Position numbers and translations under genes: made by a program
Shown: in pieces, positions 21,192 to 29,935 of the stretch
Layout: each line of letters opens with the position of its first letter
How positions within the stretch are numbered: position 1 is the stretch's first letter
Notes under the pieces: model-generated
What the model was told of the DNA's origin: nothing
The model's input: the letters and a program-made list of their open reading frames with translations, nothing else
Database searches by the model: none
Assembly (NCBI GenBank): GCA_036365515.1
Contig: CM070874.1
Coordinates: forward strand, 245,638,930-245,702,929
Reading direction: 5' to 3'
DNA: 64,000 nt
Source of the DNA: Torymus aiolomorphi
Lineage: Eukaryota; Arthropoda; Insecta; Hymenoptera; Torymidae

Positions 21192-23273
21192 TTTCCTGTA
21201 AAGTGACAGTGGTCACGAACTCTCTTGTCAGTGTCGGTGAATGGCATTTCACAAATGTGACATACACGAGCGTCGTCGAACTTTATTATTTCGAGAGGTG
21301 TTAATTCATTCATTGACCGTGGATTTTTGTAAGCATTATTTAGTTTCACAGCCAAAGAATGAAGACTTTGTACAAACCATTTGGCTGGAGATTCAGCTTC
21401 TTCTTCCTCTTGCCTGTAGCTATTGTATTCTGAAAGACTGTCGTTGTAGCTACATTTAACAAAGAAACTCACACTAAATGGTTTGTGACTTTGATAAGTT
21501 CGTTCATTGTTAGCCACTGGCTCCAATATACACTCAAAATCGGCGTATATTACGAATGGAACTCGATTTTTACAGCCGAAGTTTTTAAATTGTAAAATAT
21601 GGTCTTTCTTCGATGGGAGCGTAATTTTACACTGATTAATATTTTGACAATCAATTTCATGCTTCAACAGCTTCTCTTCAGTCCAAAAATAATGTAAACA
21701 TTGGTCACAGATGTAACTTTTGCGCTTGTAAACAGATACCTGACTTCGTACGAGTCTTGATAAATTTTTTATCCAGACATAGTGATTTTTAAATACTATG
21801 TCGAAACTGTCATGAGTTTCTTCCTCCTCCTACTCCTCTACATAATGACTTTCAACAAAAAGTAAATTGACATGTTTTTCTTTCTTACAAGATGTTAAGT
21901 GCCGCGGTAAGATGTCAAAAATTTTTCCTTTTTTCTTCAAATAATAGACATTTACCGAAACATTATTCTGTTTTTCAAATTTGCCAATTTTTCGAGGATC
22001 TACAGGAAATTTAATTCCTTCAAATTTGAGTTCATTTTTGTATGGCACATATGACGCTACTCGATTTATGTTGTCATTATTAGGATATAGTGCTGACAAA
22101 ACAGCCCACCGAAAACATTGGTCATCATCATTCTTTACATTGACAAACGCCTTCTTGTTTTTTATAAATGGAGGTAAATCAATGTATGAGCTGGCTCTCA
22201 TTGGATTAAACTTATAAATATTTATAACTAAATTTAAAATAGATTTGAAGCGGCAGCCTGATTCTCGCTCTTGAAATTCTTCTATTTCCCTGTCAATGGG
22301 CTGCTGCACATTCATGACAAACCACTTATTTAAGCCTGTAGTCGAATAGATGGGGGAAGTCTTTGTATTAAAATATTTAATATCGACAGTTTCCTCGTTA
22401 GCCTTCACTATTGTGTACTCAGCAGCCAAGACCGTATTAACTTTGAGAGCAGGATGTTCCTCGAGAGCTCCAGTCACTTTCCCGATGAACTGCTTTCTGG
22501 CATCTTTCATGAAACCTAATATAATATAATAGATCAAGATGCCTTCGATTAGTAATGACTCCCGTCTTTATTCTGTTCTCAAAGGCTGATTGAACGTCGT
22601 CCCAAACGAATGCGGGATTATTCTCTGCAGGATTCTTTTCTTCAGGATTATTCTCGTTTAAACCCGCACCTACGTGACGTTCACTCAACAGATGCAGAAC
22701 GCTGTTAATAAGTGCGATTCCAGCTTGAAGTTTCTGCTTATCGGGCACAGACAAGTTTTGCGATGAATTTTGGACTTTGAGTAGAGCGACATGTCCCATC
22801 TCTACGTATGTGTTGATGTCATCATCAGCGCGACCACTGAGTATGGCCTGGTACGCTCTCCATAATGTAAGAGCTGTATCCTTACAATATTGAGCAATGT
22901 TAGATTGATTTGGGTTACCGGTGACTGCAGGATTATTAGCATGAATTGGGCTACTCGGACCGGCGACTTCAGGATTATTCACGTTAGCACTTATGCCACG
23001 TTCTCTTATCAAACTCATCACGTTTTTTATAAGCGTAACAGCAACTTCAAGTTTCAGCTTTTCGGCCTCTGAAAAGTTTCGTGATGAATTTCGGGCTCTG
23101 CGTAGAGCAACATCACACATCCATAGCCATTGGTCATCGTCATTAGCAACATCACTCCTAGTATTCATGTACACTTTCTATAGGTTTCGACCTATATCCA
23201 TAAACTCTTGCGCCATCTTGATACAACTGCTCTTGATCACTGCGAGCAGAGCACTCACTTTCCGAAGTCAACG

Positions 23274-23410
23274 CAGCGCCTTTTATCTCTGAGCTGTGAA
23301 GAGAGGACGATTGTGATTGGTTATGAAGTGCGGGGTGGGGGAAAACAACATGATTGGTTGAAAAAAGAGCAGTGGGGAAAAGCGCTAACGAGGAGGATAT
23401 AAAAGTAACC
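23274..23410. promoter_or_regulatory. Bidirectional promoter between DNA polymerase and the right-end gene
   Basis: Two CCAAT boxes (ATTGG at 23316-23320 and 23353-23357) and a GC-rich GGGGTGGGG (23332-23340) are flanked by a minus-strand GATAAAAGG (23278-23286) facing the polymerase and a plus-strand TATAAAA (23398-23404) facing the gene at 23530. The layout is symmetrical and typical of eukaryotic divergent promoters. Confidence 0.65.
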
Positions 23411-23529
23411 ACGCGAGGTTAAAAATCACATTCGCTTCTCTGTTCTCGTTCGAGAGCAATCGCACCAATCGCACCAGTTGTACCAGTCGCACCAGTCGCA
23501 GCAGACGCAGCAGTCGCAGCAGTAGCACA

Positions 23530-24127
23530 ATGAAGTACATCGTCGACGTACAAGGATTCAAGATTACCTTGAACGAATTCGTTTTCAAGGAGGTAGCCGT
23601 CGTCCGTCTCGAGGAAGACCCTACGCCATCCGTTTTTCTCTTCAAACCACCTCATGCTTGGGAAAAGCTGTTGGACAAAAATAAGTCCGAAAATAGATGG
23701 CTTGAAGAGAATTTTCACAGAATTATGTGGAGAGCGGGCAATATCCCGTACGAAGAGCTTAGTAACACTCTCCGTGGGATACTCGATGGAGCAGAGATAT
23801 ATGTAAAAGGATTGGAGAAAACAAAATGGATGCAAAGATTTTTCTCTGACCGGTAAGTTATTAAAATGATGTTTTTCAAATATTTTTTTTTTTTATAAAA
23901 GAGAAATTCTCAACAGTCATTTTTTTCTTTTCAGATCAGTTTTTAACATCGAGGATATGGGTTGTCCATCCTTAAGAAAGCTCCCAGTGGAACCTCTTTC
24001 GTGTAACAATCATTTTGGTTACGACTTTCCCCTATGTGCCCTTCGAAATGCAATGGACATGAAAAAGTGGATACTCGAGCAATGTGATAAAAGAATAACC
24101 GAATCGTTGCATTTAAGGTATAATTAA
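23530..24127 (+). CDS. Intact right-end Polinton protein (gene B), two exons, 171 aa
   Basis: Exon 1 is 23530-23852 and exon 2 23935-24127. The 82-bp intron has donor GTAAGT and acceptor TTTTCTTTTCAG, and splicing keeps the frame open to TAA 24125-24127. Visible blocks: 'YIVDVQGFKITLNEFVFKE', 'PSVFLFKPP', 'AEIYVKGLEKTKWMQRF', 'GCPSLRKL', 'PLCALRNAMDMKKW'. The left-end gene at 10959-11463 is a homologue. The D-x-Q-G-F start, alternating strands and helices, and a late C/H-rich block recall an RNase H-like fold, but I see no complete nuclease motif, so function is unknown. A TATA box sits at 23398 and CCAAT boxes lie upstream. It is the only larger Polinton gene here without a stop or frameshift. 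Confidence 0.8.
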
Positions 24128-24415
24128 TAATGTAAATTAAATATTGTATTAAGTGAATAAATTTATTTTCAATATATAACTTTCGTTCCGCAGAATTTAT
24201 TATAAACTTTTTGAAAAAATCGAATACTATATTGTATGAATAAAAAAAGATTAATCCATGTTTCATGCAGTTTACAACATTAAATGATTTCATTTAATAC
24301 ATCAGAAAGTTTTGTTTATGTATATTAATAATTCGTAATTTGCGCGCGCTAAAACAGTTATGAGGGAGCTGTTCTCAAAGACTATTACTGCGCCACCTGT
24401 TGATTAATGCAACGT

Positions 24416-24422
24416 TATATAA
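24416..24422 (+). promoter_or_regulatory. TATA box ahead of the charged-protein gene
   Basis: TATATAA lies 51 bp before ATG 24467, with a pyrimidine-rich initiator-like TCATCATTCG about 28 bp downstream. Spacing fits an RNA polymerase II core promoter. Confidence 0.55.
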
Positions 24423-24466
24423 TCGCGGACAAGCAACGCGTTTCATCATTCGTCTCTCTCTGCAAG

Positions 24467-24807
24467 ATGGGGAAGAAAGTGCGCAGCGAGGCATAGCGTA
24501 TTAAGCGCAATGGTCGCCGCCACAAACGTCCGCCAGACTTGGAGGTATGTGTCATCGAGGAGCCGATGATTGAGGAGCAGCGCAAGAGGCTAGTGCTCTC
24601 AACGAGCAGGAGCCGATGGCCGAGGGGCAGGAGCCCCATGCACTAGAGGAGCTGCATGAGGCTAGTGCCCCTGATGAAGCGCCAGAGTCATTCATAACAG
24701 AGACGGTACGCGAGCACCCTGCTAATCGTCGTTTCTCGCGAGAGAAGCGCGACAGGGTAAAGCGGCGTCTCTGTTTTGAGAAGAAGAAGAAGAAGGAGAA
24801 GAAGTAA
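24467..24807 (+). pseudogene. Small highly charged protein gene, broken, right end of the Polinton
   Basis: ATG 24467 opens 'MGKKVRSEA' and then a TAG at 24494. The same frame continues with a basic stretch ('RIKRNGRRHKRPPDLEV') and an acidic one. From about 24600 the open frame is a different one (ATG 24616 to TAA 24807). It begins Glu/Pro/His-rich ('EGQEPHALEELHEASAPDEA') and ends strongly basic ('KRDRVKRRLCFEKKKKKEKK'). An internal repeat of GAGCCGATG...GAGGCTAGTGC lies across the frame break. Total length would be about 113 codons. The basic-acidic-basic layout suggests a nucleic-acid binding or packaging protein, but I recognise no family. A TATA box lies before it and a histone-like stem-loop after it. 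Confidence 0.45.
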
Positions 24808-24829
24808 GCTTACAGAGAGAGAAAAAAAC

Positions 24830-24845
24830 AGCCCTTTTCAGGGCT
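24830..24845 (+). terminator. Histone-mRNA-like 3' stem-loop
   Basis: AGCCCTTTTCAGGGCT forms a perfect 6-bp stem with a TTTC tetraloop, preceded by AAAAAC and followed by ACAAA. This matches the stem-loop of replication-dependent histone mRNAs in stem length, loop and the central CCCT/AGGG; only the first pair (A-T rather than G-C) differs. It starts 22 nt after stop codon 24805-24807. No AATAAA signal lies between stop and hairpin, and no clear purine-rich downstream element is seen. Confidence 0.5.
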
Positions 24846-25209
24846 ACAAACTTTCTAAACGTAAAACAAATATTACAAATAATAATACGATAATAACTAA
24901 TTAATAACATATACAAAAAATACTGCAAGTTTGCCTTTTTCAGAATATAAAAATTTCTCTGTAGGGAGGTTATCATCCTGCCAAACATAATTTTTTTTTT
25001 TTTTTTTTCATATGGAGGTTATTTATTTGAGGTTGTAAAAGTTCTTGGTTGCACAGATTTAGTAAAATCGTTGTAGGATAACAAAATAGTTCATTTCTTG
25101 GACTGAAAAATTAGAGAGAGAGCGAGAATTGATAAAGAAATGACATGTATGGGCGCGAAATACTCGAGTACAAAATCGCGAAGGCGAATCGAAGAAATGC
25201 ATGTTCGAT

Positions 25210-26420
25210 CTATACTGCGCGATCGCCGACGCTCTCCCCTTCGACTTACTTTCCTGCACAAGAATCTTACTGCTATCGTACATTATCTCTCGTATACACT
25301 TCCGGCCTCAGGACCAGCTGGGTGAATACGAGTGATAGCAAAATAATAGCAGTAAAAAAACTCGCGAGTACTGTTGCGCGGCAGGGGAGAGAAAACGAAA
25401 AAAAAAGAATTGTCACCGCGAGCGAGCACTTCATACTTACACGCGCGTGCGCGAAAGGATTTTTATAGCGAACTCGCGAGCAATCGCCGACGCTCTCCCC
25501 TTCGACTTACTTTCTTGCACGAGAATTTTACTGCTATCGTACATTATCTCTCGTATACACTTCCGGCCTCAGGACCAGCTGGGTGAATAGGAGTGATAGC
25601 AAAACAATAGCAGTAAAAAAACTCGCGAGTACTGTTGCGCGGCGGGAAAGAGAAAACGAAACACACGCGCGAAAAGAAAACACAACGAAAAGAACGAAAC
25701 GCACACACAGAAAACGCAACGAAACACGGGTAATTGACGTTGCCCATGTGCTTGCCAACCTCTCCCCCTCGACTTACTTTCCACCACAAGCATTTTGTCA
25801 TGGCCATGCCTTATCATTCGCATACAATTCCGGCCTTAGGGCCAGCTGGTTGCATATGAGCAATAGTTGCATTCACTATCAAAATGCTCGCGCATACTGT
25901 TTGCGTACAGAGGAGAGAATAAACAAAGCACAAAGAACGTGACGAAAAGGACGAAGCGCAAACATAGAAAACGTAAGAAGGTACGAGCACACGTTGACGC
26001 GCACGTTCTCGTCTAATCTGTCCCCCTCGACTTACTTTCCACCACGAGAATTTTGTCACTACCATGCCTTATCGTTCGTATACAATTCCGGCTTCAACGC
26101 CAGCTGGTTGCATATGAGCGACAGATACAATAAGCGACAAAAACTCGCGCGTACTGTTTGCGTACAGAGGTGAGAACGAAACACGTGCACAAAGAAAAAC
26201 TGCGTGTATGCGCGCGATTCTTTGCTATTGCTCAAAATAAATTTATGTTTGTTCCTGCGTTGAGAGAGCAACAGCAAAGAATATAAAATAAAGCGCGTAT
26301 CGACGATATTTGCGAGACGAAGAAATGACACGAGCGACCGTGTACATGCGTGTGCTCACCTAACCTCACACGACTCACTTTACTCACTTTCCGCCGCTAG
26401 AATTCCTCGTGGAGTCTGCT
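25210..26420. repeat. ~263-bp tandem repeat, four copies plus a partial fifth
   Basis: Units start near 25223, 25484, 25751, 26012 and 26360. Each has a conserved front: CTCTCCCCYTCGACTTACTT, then a ..CGAGAATTTT block, a CATT/CCTTATC..TCGTATACA block and CCAGCTGGKTG. A faster-changing AAAACGAAA-rich back half follows. The first two copies are nearly identical. No protein is encoded; long frames here are by-products of the repeat. Confidence 0.85.
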
Positions 26421-26744
26421 TCACAGTCCTGAGTGCAGCTATGTCTTTATACACTTGTGTGCAAATCAATCTCTCTCTTAAACGTAATTAATCGCGTTCA
26501 AAGCAAATGACGAAGGCTGACCGTAGTCGACTTTTACGTCATACTATCGATCATTAATGCCAAGGTCCTTTAACTACTGAGAGGCGAAAGACTACATGCA
26601 CTGTCATCCCGCAGACGGTTGCGCGAGAAGCCATAAGCGAAGAGCGAAGATGCGAGAGCGGGAAGGCGTGCTCGCGAACTAACGAAGTCGCACGCGCGCT
26701 CGTTATATTTATATCTTTACTCTTGATGCCCCCTCTTCGAATTT

Positions 26745-26802
26745 TCGACCAATCAGCGTACGAGCGACGCCGGCGGTGCTCTGTCGACGAGTATAAAATG
26801 GA
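26745..26802 (+). promoter_or_regulatory. Orphan CCAAT-TATA promoter ahead of a tandem array
   Basis: GACCAATCAGC at about 26747 is followed 45 bp later by GAGTATAAAATGGAC, and TCATACTCCAG near 26813 could serve as initiator. The only sequence downstream is the 149-bp repeat array with a leaky open frame. It may be the 5' end of a decayed element or of a transcribed repeat. Confidence 0.45.
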
Positions 26803-26853
26803 CCCCGCTGATCATACTCCAGTGACTCCGGCTTCAAGTCATCCGTCGCTCGG

Positions 26854-27375
26854 GAAATTTTGGGGGTGTAACAATAGGGGGGACATACTTTTAATATACT
26901 ATCGAATGAAGTTGACGGAATTTCCAAAAATCGATGGTAGGGGTAGAAATTTTGGTTTTTTGCTTATATCTCGAGAAGGAGCGCTCGGATTGAAAAACGG
27001 ACGAAATTTTGGGAGTGCAACAATAGGGGGGGACATACTTTTAGTATACTATCGAATGGCGTTGACGGAATTTTCGAAAACCAGTGGTGGGGGTAGAAAT
27101 TTTGGTTTTTTGCTTATATCTCGAGAAGGAGCGCTCGGATCGAAAAACGGAAGAAATTTTGGGGGTGCAACAATAGCGGGGACATACTTCTAATATACTA
27201 TCGAATGACGTTGACGGAATTTTCGAAAACCAGTGGTGGTGGTAGTAATTTTGGTTTTTTGCTTATATCTCGAGAAGGAGCGCTCGGATCGAAAAACGGA
27301 CGAAATTTTGGCGGTGTAACAATAAGAGGGCATACTTTTAATATACTATCGAATGACGTTGACAGAATTTTCTTT
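26854..27375 (+). repeat. 149-bp tandem repeat, about 3.5 copies
   Basis: GAAATTTTGGGGGTG restarts at 26854, 27003, 27153 and 27302. Each unit contains ATACT.TCGAATG.CGTTGACG, TTTTGCTTATATCTCGAGAA and GGAGCGCTCGG. The repeat keeps a plus-strand frame open over several units, because unit lengths are near a multiple of three; I do not think it is a gene. Confidence 0.85.
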
Positions 27376-27379
27376 TTGT

Positions 27380-27494
27380 CCCTCTTCAGGTAATTAAGTC
27401 AGGATGTAATGATAACGGAAGACGAAACGTTGTCATTGACGAAACGGGCAGTCTCCCGTTATCATTACATCCTGACTTAATAACCTGAAGAGGG
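27380..27494. repeat. 115-bp inverted repeat
   Basis: Left arm CCCTCTTCAGGT(A)ATTAAGT.. continues through CAGGATGTAATG and ATAACGG and is matched in inverse by CCGTTATCATTACATCCTG .. ACCTGAAGAGGG. Arms are about 40 bp, the spacer about 33 bp. It is followed by TATCCGAAACGTCGTTT, a sequence of the type found at ends of insect retroelements. Confidence 0.85.
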
Positions 27495-28009
27495 ACACGG
27501 AAAAAGTATCCGAAACGTCGTTTAAGAATAAATGGTGTTCATTTATTTAAACAAAACCTTTCCTGGTAGACAATTGGCCATCAGATGCATGATACAGAAA
27601 TAAAGAATTTATATTTAAAACAGAATTTGAAAAAGACAACTAACTAGGATCGCCTCAAGGTTCCGGAACCCCAATTTCCTTAAATTCTTAGAGGTTATAG
27701 GTAATACTACACAATGAACCCCTGTAGAATTATAGAACCTAACGCGCCTTCACTGAAAAAAGTTGCGAGCCATTCTAATTTTTTTTACAAAAAGCCAAAA
27801 TTTTAACAATATTTAACATATTTTACCTTTGACCACTGTTAGCGCTGCAACAAAAATATATCCAATGTAAAGAATATAAAGAATCTAGTCAAATTATTCA
27901 TTTATAAAAATGTTATTACCTAAATATATAGAATTTCTTGCGATAAAATTGTTAAAACAAATGCCAGAGCTCCTTTCCTCATTTTATAAGGGCATTTCGA
28001 CGGTTGAGC

Positions 28010-28268
28010 GGAAGAAGAACGTATCTCGGTACGCGCATGAAGAACGACGTATCTCGACGCGAGGATGAAGAACGACGTATTTCGTCGTATACTGGCCTTG
28101 TGTTGGCCGTAAGAGCGCCGAGATACGTCGTTCTTCATTCGCCCACCGAGATACGACGTTCTTTATTCTCGCGCCGAGATATGTCGTTCTTCATCCGCGC
28201 ACCCAGATACATCGTTCTTCATCCCCGCGTTGAGGTACGTTGTTCTTCATCCCCGCGCCGAGATACAT
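28010..28268. repeat. ~29-bp minisatellite whose units switch orientation
   Basis: Two units read GAAGAACGACGTATCTCG and at least five following units read the complement CGAGATACGTCGTTCTTCAT with spacer CCSCGC. The switch is around 28085-28120. GC content is far above the surrounding arm. Confidence 0.85.
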
Positions 28269-29283
28269 AAAAAATAGGTTCCTTGTGTTTTTCTTTTCTT
28301 TTTAGTATCCGCAAGTAGACAACCTCATCTGACAGAGAGCAGCAACAGCATTTTGAAACCAAATGGGAAGTTTGTTGAGAAGAGAAGATTGTTTGGATTT
28401 TGAATAAGAATTCTTTTAGCTTATACTCAACAGCATTTTATTCTCTTCAATATTTGATAAAATACACATTAACCCATTAATGCCTGAATAAACCAAACAT
28501 TTTTCTTTGATTTTAGCCTATAAATTTTAATGAAGTTGAAACTAGTTCTTATCGAGACTAGTCTTTTTATGTTTTCGGGCCCGGTCTACACGATGCGTCC
28601 ACTTAGAAAGCTGTAAAATAATTATTTATATTGTCTTTTTGCAAATTAACAAAATAAAATGCGATTTTTTGTGAATTTTTTTTACAAAACATCCAATTTC
28701 AGTCGGAAAATTATTTATTCGCTCTTAAAACTATGTAAGAAGTGTTATAAGATATTATTCTTTCAAAATGTGAACATGAAGCAATAACAATAAAAAATCA
28801 TCAATCGGACAGGTGTTATAAAAGTTTTTTCATTTTATTTCGTCTTAGGATATTTAAATCTTCATGAAAACGTATACTCGAAGATTTTCGAGGTCGCTGA
28901 TAACAAATCTGCTGTCAGATTTTCAAAATTCAAATGGCGAATCCAATATGGCGGAAAAATTTTGATAAATTTACCGTTTTTCTCAAAAATTGATGTAAAT
29001 CATCATGAAAATGTATACTCAGGGGTTTTTGGGGTCGCTGATTATGAATCTGTTGTCAGATTTCCAAAAGTCAAAATGGCGAATCCAATATGGCGGAAAA
29101 ATTTTGATAAATTTTTAATTTTTTGCAAAAAAAGTATTATCTTCTGCCATTATATCAAATGTTGCCCAATTCTCACCGCGAGGAGGTAGATGATCACCAA
29201 GAATCTTTTTTTTTTTTTCCTTTAATTTTTCTTTTGGTGAGTTTATTTAGATAATTATACTTTTTCTATATCTATTATTCATG

Positions 29284-29586
29284 TCAATGTTCTAAGCAAG
29301 TTGAGCAGTAATACAACTGACAACTTTTACAAACATAGAAACTCCTTTTACCACATTGTTTTGAGCAACGTTTGTAAGAATTAGTTTTTGTCATGACATG
29401 CTTTTTAGATTTGTCGGATTTAGATGTCAAATATTTTTTAGCAATATTCATTGCGACATCTTTTATCGCAAGTTCATTAAAATTAAAATTAAAAAATACA
29501 ATCAAAACAAATCGAAAAATGTAGTTCGGAAAAAAAAGAAAAAAGTTTACAGTGAAGACCACAATCAGTGGTCTCGAAAATTGCAA
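29284..29586 (-). pseudogene. C-terminal Cys-rich end of a piggyBac-like transposase (fragment)
   Basis: The last 35 residues read 'KRCSKQCGKRSFYVCKSCQL' followed by a Y-Y-C-x2-C-x2-H end. C-x3-C, C-x2-C and C-x2-C-x2-H are arranged like the RING/PHD-like domain that closes piggyBac transposases. The preceding 65 residues are low complexity and not recognisable, so no catalytic core remains. It lies in the spacer of the foldback element, which suggests the element descends from, or captured, a piggyBac-like transposon. Confidence 0.5.
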
Positions 29587-29738
29587 AAGGTAATCCAGGA
29601 AAGTCTATTCTTGCTAATGTGAACTAATTATTTGACTATCTAATATCTAATTATTTGACAGACGCAAGAAATTATGAAATCAAATAACTACTAAAAATGA
29701 TAATTTCCATTATATTATTTTTGCATTTAGATATTTTT

Positions 29739-29935
29739 AACTTGTCATTATCATACAATTTAACATATTCTATCAACATAACAAGTGCACTTCATATAAA
29801 AAAGATCACATTTTTGGGGGTGCTGATAAAAAAATCTCTTGTCATTATCATACAATTTAACATATTCTATCAACATAACAAGAGATTTTTTTATCAGCAC
29901 CCCCAAAAATGTGATCTTTTTTATATGAAGTGCGC
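29739..29935. repeat. Palindrome with an embedded direct repeat inside the foldback spacer
   Basis: A 45-bp block CTTGTCATTATCATAC...CATAACAAG occurs at 29739-29785 and again at about 29837-29883. On either side of the second copy, CACTTCATATAAAAAAGATC / GATCTTTTTTATATGAAGTG and GGGGGTGCTGAT / ATCAGCACCCCC form arms of about 60 bp. Confidence 0.8.

Larger units (their letters stand above)
18787..23174 (-). pseudogene. Protein-primed family B DNA polymerase, spliced and interrupted
   Basis: Order on the minus strand: an N-terminal region with two tandem ~70-aa helical repeats (23174-22600), a frameshift near 22540, a conserved region to TAG 21830, a Cys/His zinc motif ('CDQC...H..C', ~21660-21715), Exo I 'YADFEC' (~21545), and a CHIC...DHCHFTGK zinc motif. 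An intron at 21122-21191 (GTGAGT...ACAG) follows, then the Exo II-like '[10 protein letters not shown]', a frameshift near 21010, an intron at 20404-20464, motif A 'YFDVNNLYGWAM' (~20245), motif B-like 'NNALFGKTMEN' (~19790), TAG 19525 and motif C 'YTDTDSLVY'. The tail ends in a Gln-rich stretch. Replicates Polinton DNA in the parent element. At least two stops and two frameshifts: not functional. Confidence 0.9.
10900..24850. mobile_element. Decayed Polinton/Maverick (adintovirus-like) element
   Basis: About 14 kb carries the full Polinton hallmark set: protein-primed family B DNA polymerase, retrovirus-type integrase with chromodomain, packaging ATPase, adenain-type cysteine protease, double jelly-roll major capsid and a penton-like minor capsid protein. 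It also has a phospholipase A2 domain, a pX-like protein and small accessory genes. Gene blocks run minus, plus, minus, plus. Almost all large genes are interrupted. The outer limits are approximate because terminal inverted repeats and the 6-bp target duplication could not be recognised by eye. Confidence 0.9.

Noticed and set aside
23419..23835. 138-codon minus frame overlapping gene B
   Set aside because: Antisense shadow of exon 1 and of a CAG/CAC-type simple repeat upstream; gene B has splice and homology support.
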